A stretch of 64,000 bases of DNA, from assembly GCF_004343775.1 (NCBI RefSeq), contig NZ_PTXL01000005.1:496001-560000 (forward strand). The letters run 5' to 3'. Position numbers and translations under genes: made by a program. A model generated the notes under the pieces. The model saw only the letters and a list, made by a program, of their open reading frames with translations. It did not search any database and was not told the origin of the DNA. The stretch's first letter is position 1; each line of letters begins with the position of its first letter. Positions 17,402 to 26,353 of the stretch are shown piece by piece. This DNA comes from Burkholderia sp. SRS-46. Lineage in GTDB: Bacteria > Pseudomonadota > Gammaproteobacteria > Burkholderiales > Burkholderiaceae.

Positions 17402-17806
17402 ATGGCGAAAGACGAATCGCAGAACGAAAACGGCCTGTCTGCCGCGCAGCTGATCGACGCGAGAATCGAGGAACTCGGCGACTGGCGCGGCGAGATGCTC
17501 GGCCGGCTCCGTGCGCTGGTCAAGGACGCCGACCCCGACGTCGTCGAGGAGTGGAAATGGCGCGGGGTGCCGGTGTGGGCGCACGACGGCATCCTCTGCA
17601 CCGGCGAGACCTACAAGAGCGTCGTGAAGATGACCTTCGCGAAAGGGGCGGCGCTGAAGGATCCGGCGGGCCTGTTCAATGCCAGTCTCGAAGGGAACAC
17701 GCGGCGCGCCATCGATTTCCGCGAAGGCGAGAAGATCGACGAGACCGCATTGAAGGCGCTCGTACGGGCGGCGGTGGCGTTGAACCAGTCGAAGGGGAAA
17801 CGCTGA
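17402..17806 (+). CDS. DUF1801 domain protein
   Basis: 134 residues. Family landmarks are WRGEMLGRLRALVKDADPDVVEEWKW near 27-52, GVPVWAHDGILCTGETYK, and a C-terminal Lys/Arg-rich tail. DUF1801 proteins are small cytoplasmic proteins with a YdhG/frataxin-like fold and no settled function. ATG at 17402 follows GAGGAGATACGAGC. It lies downstream of the GST gene on the same strand with an 86-bp gap. Confidence 0.85.
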   Translation: MAKDESQNENGLSAAQLIDARIEELGDWRGEMLGRLRALVKDADPDVVEEWKWRGVPVWAHDGILCTGETYKSVVKMTFAKGAALKDPAGLFNASLEGNTRRAIDFREGEKIDETALKALVRAAVALNQSKGKR

Positions 17807-18474
17807 TGGTGCCGAGCCCGGGATGAGAAAGGCGGCCCTCGCCGAGATGTTCGTCGTCGAAGGCCGCAAACCCGCCTGCAATATCCGAGACAACCCAGGA
17901 AGCACTGCAACTGCAAGGTCAGGCGGGACATGAACGGTCGATGCGATGTGCCGGGCAACGCATGACGCGCGCGTTGCGAGGCAAGTTCCAGTGGCGCGGG
18001 ATCATCCTTTGCGCATCGCCCACATTTCCTACTTTTGCGTGTTTCCTTGCGGCAGTCAATAGGCATGGCTTGCCAATAATACGGAGTCCACGATAAGGAC
18101 CCGATCGGCTTCATGGGCTCCAATGTCCATGATCATTGCGCCTCGATGGAATTCGCAATGACCGGCGCGACGGAGTCGGCGCGCAATCCAATCGTGGCGA
18201 TTCAAACGCCCGTTTTGCTGCACACCGTGTCGATCGCGCCGGGTTTGCCTGCACAAGCGCGCGCAGCGTTGCCGAACGCGAAACAGGCGCGTCACGACCG
18301 AGCGCGTCGATGATTGCCTGAAGAACCCGTCGATTCCGCCGTGCGACATCGAGACATGCCGCCGGACGGTTGCGCGCATCCCGGAAAAATTACATATTCC
18401 TGTCTCTCGGTTACCAAAAACTGTCATTTGGCGTCGCTAAGCTTTCGCCACCCTCACAACCCGGGTCCTCCGTC
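17807..18474. other. Intergenic region without a recognisable gene
   Basis: 668 bp of somewhat less GC-rich DNA. Short open frames exist on both strands (for example 18113-18313 plus and 18056-18427 minus), but none has a familiar motif or a good ribosome site. A hairpin GCAACGC-N9-GCGTTGC lies at 17955-17977. The last 100 bp, before the nuclease gene, are A/T-richer and probably contain its promoter. Confidence 0.5.
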
Positions 18475-20286
18475 ATGCGTCCTCCGATTTCCTCGTTTGC
18501 CGCCCTGTTGCTCCTGCCCGCGCTCGCTGCCGCACCGGCGTTCGCGGCCACCGCCGCGCCCGTCAGCTCGACCTGCGGCGGCAGCGCGACGCCGATCGCC
18601 GAGATTCAAGGCCTGCGCGCGCCGTCGCTGCTTGCCGGCCAGGCCGTGTCGATCGAAGCCGTCGTCACCGCCGATTTCGGCGGCGCCGACGGCTTCGGCG
18701 GCTTCTTCGTCCAGCAGGCCGACCCGCAACGTCGCAACCAGCCGGGCGTCTCCGAGGGGCTGTTCGTCTATGCACCGAAAGCGCGCGCGAAGGCTGGCGA
18801 TCTCGTCCACGTGACGGGCAAGGTCGAAGAGAAATACGGGCAGACGCAGCTCACGCTGTCGGGCGCGATCGCGGTGTGCGCGAACGGCCAGTCGGTCACG
18901 CCCGCGACGCTCGCGCTGCCGGTCGACAGCCCCGATGCGTTCGCCGCGTATGAAGGCATGCTCGTGCGGCTGCCGCAGAAGCTGAACGTCACCGACGTCT
19001 ACGAACTCGGCCGCTACGGCAGCATGCTGCTCAGCAACGGCCGCCTGCGCACGCCGACGAGCGTCGTGCCGCCGGCGCAAGCGCAGAGGCAAATCGACGC
19101 GAACGCGCGCAACCGGCTGATCCTCGACGACGGCTCGAACAAGCAGAACCCCGCGAGCGTGCCGTATCCGCCGCCTGAGCTGTCCGCCGCGAACACGCTG
19201 CGTGCGGGCTACACGGTCAGCAACGTCGAAGGCGTGATGGAGATGCGTTACGGTGCGTGGCGCCTGCAGCCGGTGCCGGGCGCGAATGCGCCGGCGTTCG
19301 ATGCACGCACGAATCCGCGTACCACGGCGCCCGCGCGCGCTCCGCACGCGAACCTGCGCGTCGCTTCGTTCAATGTCCTCAATTATTTCAACGGCGACGG
19401 CCTCGGCGGCGGCTTCGACGATCCGGCCAACCGCGGCGCGAAGAACTATCGGGAGTTCGTCCGTCAGGACGCCAAGATCGTCAGCGCGCTGAAGGCGCTC
19501 GACGCCGACGTGATCGGCCTGATGGAAATCCAGAACAACGGCTACGGCGAACTGAGCGCGGTGCGTCAGCTCGCGGCGAAGCTCGGCGACAGCTGGCGCG
19601 TGGTCGACCCGGGCACGTCGCGGCTCGGCGGCGACGCGATCGCGGTCGCGCTGATCTACGACAGCCGCAAGGTCGAACCCGTCGGCCGCGCGGCCACGCT
19701 CGCGATCGACGACAAGAACCGCCAGCCGCTCGCGCAGACGTTCCGGCGCGTCGGCGGCAAGCATGCGCTGACGGTTGCGGTGAACCATCTGAAATCGAAG
19801 AACTGCCCGGACGCGGCGAACGACGATCTCGACCAGGGCGATGGTCAGGGCTGCTGGAACCCGACGCGCACGCGCGCGGCGGCGAAGCTCGCCGACTGGC
19901 TCGCGGGCACGCCGACCGGCGCGTCGAGCCAGGGCGTGCTGCTGATCGGCGATTTCAACAGCTACACCCATGAGGACCCGATCCGCCTGCTCGAGACGCG
20001 CGGCTATCGGAACCTCGTGTCGCGCTGGGTGGGCGACAAGGCCTACAGCTACGTGTACAACGGCGAAGCGGGCTATCTCGATCACGCACTCGCGACGCTG
20101 CCGCTCGCCGCGCACGTGAAGGCCGTGCACGAATGGCACATCAATGCGGACGAGCCGGTCGCGCTGCAGTACTCGCTCGCGTACAAGACGGCCGAACAGC
20201 AACGGACGTATTACGCGCCGGATGCATATCGCTCGTCGGATCATGATCCCGTGCTGGTCGATATTGCGTTGCCGGGTGGGCGTTGA
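18475..20286 (+). CDS. Extracellular endonuclease/exonuclease/phosphatase-family nuclease (ExeM/NucH-like)
   Basis: 603 residues, secreted. A signal peptide (FAALLLLPALAAAPAFA) is followed by an OB-fold-like domain near 45-150 (GQAVSIEAVVTADFGG, GDLVHVTGKVEEKYG). The EEP catalytic domain begins at about 290: RVASFNVLNYFNGDG, DADVIGLMEIQNNG with the metal-binding Glu, VNHLKSKNCP, LIGDFNSYTHEDP and terminal SSDHDPVLVDI. Relatives degrade extracellular DNA and affect biofilm. ATG at 18475 starts the signal peptide; nothing upstream looks coding. It stands alone with no operon partner. Confidence 0.92.
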   Translation: MRPPISSFAALLLLPALAAAPAFAATAAPVSSTCGGSATPIAEIQGLRAPSLLAGQAVSIEAVVTADFGGADGFGGFFVQQADPQRRNQPGVSEGLFVYAPKARAKAGDLVHVTGKVEEKYGQTQLTLSGAIAVCANGQSVTPATLALPVDSPDAFAAYEGMLVRLPQKLNVTDVYELGRYGSMLLSNGRLRTPTSVVPPAQAQRQIDANARNRLILDDGSNKQNPASVPYPPPELSAANTLRAGYTVSNVEGVMEMRYGAWRLQPVPGANAPAFDARTNPRTTAPARAPHANLRVASFNVLNYFNGDGLGGGFDDPANRGAKNYREFVRQDAKIVSALKALDADVIGLMEIQNNGYGELSAVRQLAAKLGDSWRVVDPGTSRLGGDAIAVALIYDSRKVEPVGRAATLAIDDKNRQPLAQTFRRVGGKHALTVAVNHLKSKNCPDAANDDLDQGDGQGCWNPTRTRAAAKLADWLAGTPTGASSQGVLLIGDFNSYTHEDPIRLLETRGYRNLVSRWVGDKAYSYVYNGEAGYLDHALATLPLAAHVKAVHEWHINADEPVALQYSLAYKTAEQQRTYYAPDAYRSSDHDPVLVDIALPGGR

Positions 20287-20462
20287 TTGACCGGCAAGCG
20301 TGTGTGAAAGGGCGGCGCGCGCGTCAGGCGCATGCCGCCAGACGCGTTGCGCCGGCGCTTGCGCGCTTTTGCGCGAGCATCTATTTTTCAACGGTACATC
20401 TGTTATGCACCCTATGGCGCTCGAGCCTGTTACGACCACACCGTTGAATAATGGAGCGACTC

Positions 20463-20792
20463 ATGCAGAAAAAGGAAACGCTTGACATCGGCCAGGAAAA
20501 CAGCGATCTGTCGATATCCATCCATTCCCATGGCGAGACGATCACCGTGTACGAAGCGAAACAGGCGACGTTCAACGATCGCGCGGCAGTCCGCGATCTT
20601 GCCGGCGCCATTGCGTCGCGGTTAGGGCTCGAGAAATACGAGGACGGCACGCAGCTTGGCGGCTCCGAGAGCGTGCTTGTCGGCGCGTTCGACAGCTATC
20701 CGGAGCGGGCGCGAATCGTCGCGGAGAAAGTCTATCTGGATCGGAAGCTGGCGCCTGCAAGGGGCATCAAGGTCAAGGTGAACAAGATCTAG
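20463..20792 (+). CDS. Hypothetical protein, 109 residues
   Basis: Small acidic/basic soluble protein of a family I do not recognise. Visible features: QENSDLSISIHSHGETITVYEAKQ near the N-terminus, VRDLAGAIASRLGLEKYEDG in the middle, and a Lys-rich end KVKVNKI. No signal peptide or membrane segment. ATG at 20463 is chosen because GGAG lies 6 bp upstream; ATG at 20451 would place that element inside the gene. It lies between the nuclease and the convergent D-threonine aldolase-like gene. Confidence 0.65.
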   Translation: MQKKETLDIGQENSDLSISIHSHGETITVYEAKQATFNDRAAVRDLAGAIASRLGLEKYEDGTQLGGSESVLVGAFDSYPERARIVAEKVYLDRKLAPARGIKVKVNKI

Positions 20793-20846
20793 GCGCGAAC
20801 GGGATCGCGTGCGCGCCGGGGCATTCGTTCCGATTCGGGGCGTCGC

Positions 20847-21977
20847 TTACCACCCGTAGAATCGCGGCCACGTCTGCACGGCGCCGTCTTCGTCGACAGC
20901 GTGATACTCGGGATGTTGCGCGCCGGTGGCGCACGCGTGGTTCGGCAGAATGCGCAGGCGGGTTCCGAGCGGAAACTGCTTCGCGATGTCTGCGTCGGGC
21001 GTGACGAGCCGCGACACGATGCCGTGCTCCTGGTTGGCCGCGCTCACGACGTAGTCGCCGAGCACCTCGCCGGCTTCGGTGCACACCAGTCCGTATCCAA
21101 AATCCTGGTTCTGACGCTGCGTTCCACGATCGCGGCTCATGGCCATCCAGCCCGCGTCGATGATCGCCCAACCTTTCTCTTGCTGATGCCCGATGACGGT
21201 CGTCAGCACCGAGAGCGCGATATCGGACAGCGCGCACACGCCCACGTTGTGCATGACGAGATCGAACATCACATAAACGCCGGCCCGGACTTCCGTGACG
21301 CCTCCGAGGTTTTCGGCCGAGAGCGCGGTGGGCGTCGACCCGATGCTCACGACCGGGCAGGGCAGGCGGGCGGCCCGAAGACGCTCCGCGGCACGCACGG
21401 TGCGGCGGCGTTCCTGCTCGGCAATCTTCACCAACGCTTCCCGGGTGTTGTATTCGTAGCTGGAGCCGGCGTGCGCCAGCACACCGCCAAGATGCATTCC
21501 GCCCTCGACGAGGGCACGCCCCACGTCGATCAACAGGTCGTCGTCGGGCTGGATACCTGAGCGGTGGCCGTCGACATCGATTTCGATCCACACCTCGAAG
21601 CGTTCGCCGTGCTCGCGCCCGAAGTCGACGATTGCCGTCGCAGCCTGCAGGCTGTCGGCGACGATCTTCAGGTCGCAGCCTTGCCGACGAAGCGCGAGCG
21701 CCTGCCGAAGTTTCGCGGGAACCATGCCGACCGCGTAGACGATGTCCCGGACGCCGCCCGCGAAGAACTGCTCGGCTTCCTTGAGCGTCGACACCGTGAT
21801 GCCTTGCGCGCCCGCCGCGATCTGCGCGTCGACCACGTGCCGGCATTTGGTCGTCTTCACGTGCGGCCGGAACTTGACCCCGAGCTTGTCCAGATGCGCC
21901 TGCATGCGGTCGATGTTGTGACGCATGCGGCCGACATCGATCAATGCGGCCGGCGTGTCGAGCGTTTGAATGCGCAT
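20847..21977 (-). CDS. DSD1/D-threonine aldolase-family PLP enzyme
   Basis: Fold-III PLP enzyme of 376 residues (alanine-racemase-like barrel plus a D-serine dehydratase-like C-terminal domain). The Schiff-base lysine is Lys41 in RPHVKTTK. The zinc pair is His347 and Cys349 in NHACATG, as in eukaryotic-type D-serine dehydratase and D-threo-3-hydroxyaspartate dehydratase. Likely reactions are dehydration or retro-aldol cleavage of a D-beta-hydroxy amino acid. It lies downstream of a LysR gene on the same strand, and the 126-bp gap carries a motif repeated in the LysR promoter. Confidence 0.9.
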   Translation of the reverse strand: MRIQTLDTPAALIDVGRMRHNIDRMQAHLDKLGVKFRPHVKTTKCRHVVDAQIAAGAQGITVSTLKEAEQFFAGGVRDIVYAVGMVPAKLRQALALRRQGCDLKIVADSLQAATAIVDFGREHGERFEVWIEIDVDGHRSGIQPDDDLLIDVGRALVEGGMHLGGVLAHAGSSYEYNTREALVKIAEQERRRTVRAAERLRAARLPCPVVSIGSTPTALSAENLGGVTEVRAGVYVMFDLVMHNVGVCALSDIALSVLTTVIGHQQEKGWAIIDAGWMAMSRDRGTQRQNQDFGYGLVCTEAGEVLGDYVVSAANQEHGIVSRLVTPDADIAKQFPLGTRLRILPNHACATGAQHPEYHAVDEDGAVQTWPRFYGW

Positions 21978-22037
21978 GATGCGTTGCCTCGATGTGTTGC
22001 CGATGCGAACACTGTAGGCTCGACGATCCGCGCTGTG

Positions 22038-22077
22038 TTTAATGCGTGCCTAATCCGTCATTAAATTCGACTTAATG
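22038..22077. promoter_or_regulatory. LysR-type operator upstream of the DSD1-family gene
   Basis: TTTAATG at 22038-22044 and CATTAAA at 22059-22065 form a perfect 7-bp inverted repeat with a 14-bp spacer; a third half-site TTAATG lies at 22072-22077. The same TTAATG-N14-CATTAA layout occurs at 23041-23066 before the LysR gene, implying one shared regulator. Confidence 0.7.
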
Positions 22078-22103
22078 CGGAACGACCGGCGACGAAGCGC
22101 GAC

Positions 22104-23030
22104 TCACGCCTTGGCGCGCCACGGTGGCGGGCTGAGAAATTGCTTGGCCGCTTCGAGAAAGATCCGTTGCCGCACGGACCTGCCGGTTCGGGACGGCAAG
22201 AGCGCGGTAACCGGGGCGGACGGCAAATGCCAGTCGGGCAGCAACCTGACGAGCTTGCCGTTCGCGAGCAGATGCGCGACGTCCCACTCGGAGCGTTCCA
22301 CGATGCCGAGCCCGGCCAGCGCCCATTCCGTGATGACGGTGCCGTCGTTGGAGGAGAGCGCACCGGCGACGCGAATGACGGCGGCGCGTCGCGGGTCGCC
22401 TTCGCCGTCGCCCGATTGCGAGAAGCGCCATCGCGGGACGTCCTCGTCGTTCTCCCGCAGGCACAGGCAGTTGTATCGCGCGAGGTCGGACGGATGATTC
22501 AGATCCTTGATGCGACGCGCGTACCTTGGGCTGGCGCACAGGAACCGTTCGTTCGGCGCGAGCGGATAGCCGACCCAGGATGAGGACTTGAGGTTGCCGA
22601 CGTGCACGACTACGTCGGCCCCCGGCGCGCTGGTTAGCGGGCTCTCGGACAGATGCAGCGATATTTCGAGCTTCGGATGAGCGCGTTGCACGTCGCGCAC
22701 GATTTGGGCGACGTACTTCCGCCCGAAGCCGAAGGGCGCGACGACGCGAAGCGTGCCTTGCACTTCGCCGTGGTCCCCCGAGATATGGACCGGTAGCGCC
22801 TCCACGCGCTCGAGAATGTCGAGGGCTTCCTGGTACAGGCGCTGGCCCTCGTCGGTCAGGGAAATGCCCTTCGATTGGCGCACCGCGAGCCTGACGCTCA
22901 GCCGCTCCTCCATTCTCTGCAGGCGAATGGTGACGGCAGGGGGCGTGAGATCGAGCAGGCGCGCGGCGGATGCCAAGGAACGCGACGCGCCGATGGCGCG
23001 AATGACGCGAAGGTCTTCCAGGTCGAGCAT
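22104..23030 (-). CDS. LysR-family transcriptional regulator of the DSD1-family gene
   Basis: 308 residues. The winged HTH spans LEDLRVIRAIGASRSLASAARLLDLTPPAVTIRLQRME; the effector domain starts near VQGTLRVVAPFGFGRKYV. ATG at 23030 is preferred because AAGG lies 8 bp upstream. ATG at 23063 lacks a ribosome site and sits inside the right arm of the putative operator. It is transcribed toward the D-threonine aldolase/D-serine dehydratase-like gene, which it probably activates. Confidence 0.92.
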   Translation of the reverse strand: MLDLEDLRVIRAIGASRSLASAARLLDLTPPAVTIRLQRMEERLSVRLAVRQSKGISLTDEGQRLYQEALDILERVEALPVHISGDHGEVQGTLRVVAPFGFGRKYVAQIVRDVQRAHPKLEISLHLSESPLTSAPGADVVVHVGNLKSSSWVGYPLAPNERFLCASPRYARRIKDLNHPSDLARYNCLCLRENDEDVPRWRFSQSGDGEGDPRRAAVIRVAGALSSNDGTVITEWALAGLGIVERSEWDVAHLLANGKLVRLLPDWHLPSAPVTALLPSRTGRSVRQRIFLEAAKQFLSPPPWRAKA

Positions 23031-23040
23031 TTTGCGTACC

Positions 23041-23066
23041 TTAATGCTGGGGTTGCCAGACATTAA
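23041..23066. promoter_or_regulatory. LysR-type operator in the regulator's own promoter
   Basis: TTAATG-N14-CATTAA, perfect 6-bp arms, begins 11 bp upstream of the preferred LysR start. It has the same half-sites and spacing as the site before the downstream enzyme gene, consistent with autoregulation. Confidence 0.65.
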
Positions 23067-23137
23067 ACGTCACATCATGCGGTGACGCAATGGCAGCGGC
23101 TGGAAGTGCGCCGTGTGAATGGTACGTATTCGCGGCG

Positions 23138-23599
23138 TCATGACTTGACGCCGATATGAATCTGAACTTCCTCCGGGCCGCAGCAGGATTCGAAATCGGT
23201 GAGGAAGCTGCGCTGTACCTGTGGATGCTGATCGAAGTATGACCAGATGGCCGCCCAGGTTTGAATGACGGCAGCAGGCATGGGGCCGCGCGCTTCGAAG
23301 ACGAGGTACTTGCCTTCCTGGATCTCGACGTTTTTAAAGTCCCGATCCGGCTGGCTGACGGCGACGCCGGCCGTCAAATCGTAGAAACCGGTCGCGTCTG
23401 ACTCGTAGGCTGAATACACGCCATAAACGGGCGTGTCGGGTAGCCGGTGCGGGATGTTGTCCGCCAGTCCGCTCGAGAAAAACTGCCCCCACAAGCTTGG
23501 GATTTTTGCGGTTTCCTGATTGGACTCGTCGCGGTTTTTCGTTCGCACCGTCGAGCCGGATACGGTGAAATGCGAAATACGTACAACCTTTGGTTCCAT
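23138..23599 (-). CDS. GyrI-like / AraC effector-binding domain protein
   Basis: 153 residues, stand-alone small-molecule-binding domain. Landmarks of the AraC E-bind/GyrI (Cass2) fold are RISHFTVSGSTVRTKN at the start, the IPSLWGQFF segment, VYGVYSAYESDATGFYDLTAG, and the late KYLVFEARGPMPAAVIQTWAAIWSYF. Relatives bind cationic drugs or modulate gyrase; the function here is unproven. ATG at 23599 follows GGAG. It is divergent from a small cupin. Its codon usage is less GC-biased than flanking housekeeping genes. Confidence 0.82.
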   Translation of the reverse strand: MEPKVVRISHFTVSGSTVRTKNRDESNQETAKIPSLWGQFFSSGLADNIPHRLPDTPVYGVYSAYESDATGFYDLTAGVAVSQPDRDFKNVEIQEGKYLVFEARGPMPAAVIQTWAAIWSYFDQHPQVQRSFLTDFESCCGPEEVQIHIGVKS

Positions 23600-23769
23600 G
23601 CTGAAGCTCCCGTATTGAGACTGCCGAGTCAAATCATACTTGGGGCAATGTGCATTTTGGTGCGCTGAAAATATGTCCACTGCGATCGTCGCTCCCGGAC
23701 TACAGTGAACATTTTCCCGGCACGTTTGAGCTAACCGCCTTCACGCGAAGGTCGACATGAGGTCGAGCC

Positions 23770-24102
23770 ATGCAACTTCAAACCGGTAACCTGTTCGGCT
23801 TCGAGGAGAAGCGAGGTGGCGACGAGCGGATCGACATGCTCGTCACGGGGAAACGCCTGAACGTGGAGCGGATCGTGTCGATGGGGCATGCGAGTCCCGA
23901 GGGGTTCTGGTATGACGACTCGCGCGCCGAATGGGTTGTGCTGCTGTCGGGCGCGGCTGCGCTGGAATTCGAGGAGGACGCGACGCTGCTCGACATGCGT
24001 CCCGGCGACTACGTGCTGATCGAGCCGCATTGCCGGCATCGTGTCGCGTGGACGCATGCGGAGGAGCCGACTGTGTGGCTTGCGATCTATTACGAGCGGT
24101 GA
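23770..24102 (+). CDS. Cupin domain protein
   Basis: 110 residues, single cupin barrel. The metal-type motif is partly kept: EWVVLLSGAAALEFEEDATLLDMRPGDYVLIEPHCRHRVAW, residues about 57-97. The first cupin motif lacks its usual double His, while motif 2 keeps PHCRHRV. It resembles small cupins often described as phosphomannose-isomerase-like; the ligand is unknown. It is a single-gene unit divergent from the GyrI-like gene. Confidence 0.85.
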   Translation: MQLQTGNLFGFEEKRGGDERIDMLVTGKRLNVERIVSMGHASPEGFWYDDSRAEWVVLLSGAAALEFEEDATLLDMRPGDYVLIEPHCRHRVAWTHAEEPTVWLAIYYER

Positions 24103-24276
24103 GTCGGGTGCTGATTCATAGGCAATCCTTCTATATCGAGTAGTCGATCGAAACTTTGCTCGACGTTGTGGCTGGCGGCGGTCGACCCTGCTGCCGTGTC
24201 CGCGTTGCCAATGGCGGCCGATGGATCGGTTTCCCTACACCTCTCCACCGGCAGAGACCCGACGATGTTTCGCGTG

Positions 24277-25863
24277 CTACTTCTGCGATGCGACGCTCGG
24301 TGGCGGCTGGGAGCCAGGGTTGGAGTATTTGCCTCCGGTTCGATGGATGTAGTCTTGCAGCCGCCCCAGGCACGCGCCGTTCAAGACATCTGCCGTGCTC
24401 GTGCATTCCACGCCCTGTGGTGCCGCGTTACCCAGATTTTGGAAACTGGCGACATAGGTCATCGGATCGCTCGCACCTTCGAGCGCACTCCAAAGGGTGC
24501 CGTTCGGTTTGTCGTTGAAGTAGCACGGCACGCCGGTTCTGACGCCAGGTAGTGGCGTGTAGGCGCCATAGTAGCTGGCGCTCGCACCCTTGAGGCGGAT
24601 CAGGATATTGGCACTTGTGAGGTCTCCGGCTTTACCATTGCGCAGCAGCGCCCACCCTTGCGCCCGAGCGTAGGTAAAGAGTTCCTCGCGCTCCGTATTG
24701 GGTAAGTCGCGTGGCCAGACGACAATGGTCGAGCCGCCGGTCGCATCCGGCTTCAACTCGCTATCGGCCAAGGCAGTGGTAATCGGCTCACCGGGCGCGT
24801 AGGTGCCGACGGATGCACCGTACATCACAAGCGAGTAGTACGCGCCCTGCGTGTCAGGAAAAACGGTTTGCCCGTTCAGTGTCAGCGTGTCGAACACGGT
24901 CGGCACCTGTGGAATCCGGAGGATCGCGATTTTGTTCGGATTCAAGCCGGCCCCCAGATAGCCCGCACACTGGTCCGGCGGCGGAATGGACGACACGTCG
25001 GCACCGGGCAGGAGCGGAGGCCGGGTGAAAGTCACCAATGTCGGGTCGATCACCGGAGCGTATTGCCATTTCGACGGGATTGGCGATTGCGTCTGCGGCT
25101 TCGCTGCGGCATGCGCCGAGTGGTCGGCCGATTTCCGCGCGTTGGGAGGCGGGTTTGTTCCGTACAGGTTGTCGACTGGCGGGGTGTCGGTTGGCAAGTG
25201 GCCGACCGAGGCCGGAATCGCGTTGTATGCCGAACAGGAGAGCTTTTCGCCGGTCTTGTAGTTGACGGCGTAAACCGCGGGAAAAGGTGTGCGCGTCTCT
25301 CCACCCGAGCCGCCCAGGTTATAGCCCGGGAAGGCCTGATACACGCGATAGGCCAGGATCGACGTCGCAACGTCCGTCGGTATCGTCAATTTATTGGGTA
25401 TGTCCGCGAGCGACGAGCCAGCAGTTGCGCCATTCGGCAGCAGCAGCATGCGGTAATGACGCTTGGGCTCCATGACCCGGTTGCCGATGACGAATGGGTT
25501 GACGCTCCCCGGGGCCGGAACGGTGGCTTTGTCACTCATGACGGAAACCGCCTGGGCTTGTGCGTCATACATTGTCCAGGAAAACCAGGTCGAATAAGGA
25601 TAGTCACCCTCCACCAAAAAGCCCACCGGGGTGCCGTCGGTTGGCAACTTGGGCGCGATGTAGGAGTACGCCGCATGGGGGTCGGGCTGTAACGGAAAGC
25701 GAACCTTGTGCAGCCATTCAAAGCCGTACAGGCATGGATCGGGTTGATCGTTGGTTTGGGCGCAAGCCGTAGCGGGCCCGATCGCGACAACCAGCATGGC
25801 GATTCGCGAAATGCGCTTCGCGCGCGCCAGACGTAAACCGAGAGTTTTATGTAGGGATCTCAT
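24277..25863 (-). CDS. Unrecognised exported protein, 528 residues
   Basis: I do not recognise this family. A cleavable signal peptide is visible (ISRIAMLVVAIGPATACA-QT). The mature protein begins DQPDPCLYGFEWLHKVRFPL and has several cysteines, Tyr/Trp-rich beta-type segments (YPYSTWFSWTMYDAQA; YYSLVMYGASVGTYAPGE) and a Pro-rich hinge (NPPPNARKSADHSAHAAAKPQTQ). The YSTWFSWTMYDA segment recalls DUF1254/DUF1214-type proteins only weakly. ATG at 25863 is chosen because it opens the signal peptide; the ribosome site is poor. The base composition is clearly less GC-rich than the neighbouring genes, which suggests acquired DNA. Confidence 0.75.
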   Translation of the reverse strand: MRSLHKTLGLRLARAKRISRIAMLVVAIGPATACAQTNDQPDPCLYGFEWLHKVRFPLQPDPHAAYSYIAPKLPTDGTPVGFLVEGDYPYSTWFSWTMYDAQAQAVSVMSDKATVPAPGSVNPFVIGNRVMEPKRHYRMLLLPNGATAGSSLADIPNKLTIPTDVATSILAYRVYQAFPGYNLGGSGGETRTPFPAVYAVNYKTGEKLSCSAYNAIPASVGHLPTDTPPVDNLYGTNPPPNARKSADHSAHAAAKPQTQSPIPSKWQYAPVIDPTLVTFTRPPLLPGADVSSIPPPDQCAGYLGAGLNPNKIAILRIPQVPTVFDTLTLNGQTVFPDTQGAYYSLVMYGASVGTYAPGEPITTALADSELKPDATGGSTIVVWPRDLPNTEREELFTYARAQGWALLRNGKAGDLTSANILIRLKGASASYYGAYTPLPGVRTGVPCYFNDKPNGTLWSALEGASDPMTYVASFQNLGNAAPQGVECTSTADVLNGACLGRLQDYIHRTGGKYSNPGSQPPPSVASQK

Positions 25864-26353
25864 GGTCAAATCCGAGAGACAGAGATGTGCATCTTTCGTT
25901 ATGGAGGGTTGCAAGTTATGGTCACTCACGTTCAATGACTCATTTTGCATGACTGAATATATGGCCGGATTGAATGATGCGAAGAGCAGAGCGTCAAACC
26001 GCGCATAATCGTCGTCATTGATATCAAGCTTGCCGTGAAATCTGCCGCTACTGCACACCCAGCCTATCTATGTGTCGGATCGGGAGGAACTACGACTTTT
26101 GGTAGGTGGCAAACGCTTCGTCGAATCGATTTTTTTATCGAATTGACTCGAGGATGAGCCGGGATGGCGCCGGCGGGAAAACCGGGAACGGCCACGGCGT
26201 CCCGCTCTATATTTGCCTTTTGCCACCGTTGCGAGCAGCCCTCGGTTCCCGGTCGTTATCTCGTCGGCGGCGAAAGCCGGCTCTGGAAGGAGGCGTATAT
26301 CGATATGCGCTTCTAATTTGCCTTCGCACAATCTTCGCGCCTGAATTCCCTCC
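25864..26353. other. A/T-richer intergenic region without a recognisable gene
   Basis: 490 bp between the unrecognised exported gene and the end of glmS. The base composition is lower in GC, with a T-run (TCGATTTTTTTATCGA) at about 26126-26141 flanked by 5-bp complementary arms. An open frame on the minus strand (26068-26331) has no motif or ribosome site. It probably carries the promoter of the exported gene. Confidence 0.5.

Noticed and set aside
18056-18427. Open frame of 123 codons on the minus strand in the gap before the nuclease gene
   Set aside because: No ribosome site, no motif and Arg/Cys-rich composition typical of antisense translation of GC-rich DNA.
20451-20462. ATG at 20451 as start of the 109-residue hypothetical protein
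   Set aside because: It would place the GGAG ribosome site inside the gene; the ATG at 20463 has correct spacing.
26068-26331. 87-codon minus-strand frame downstream of glmS
   Set aside because: No recognisable domain or ribosome site; base composition varies along it and it is Ser/Arg-rich at one end.
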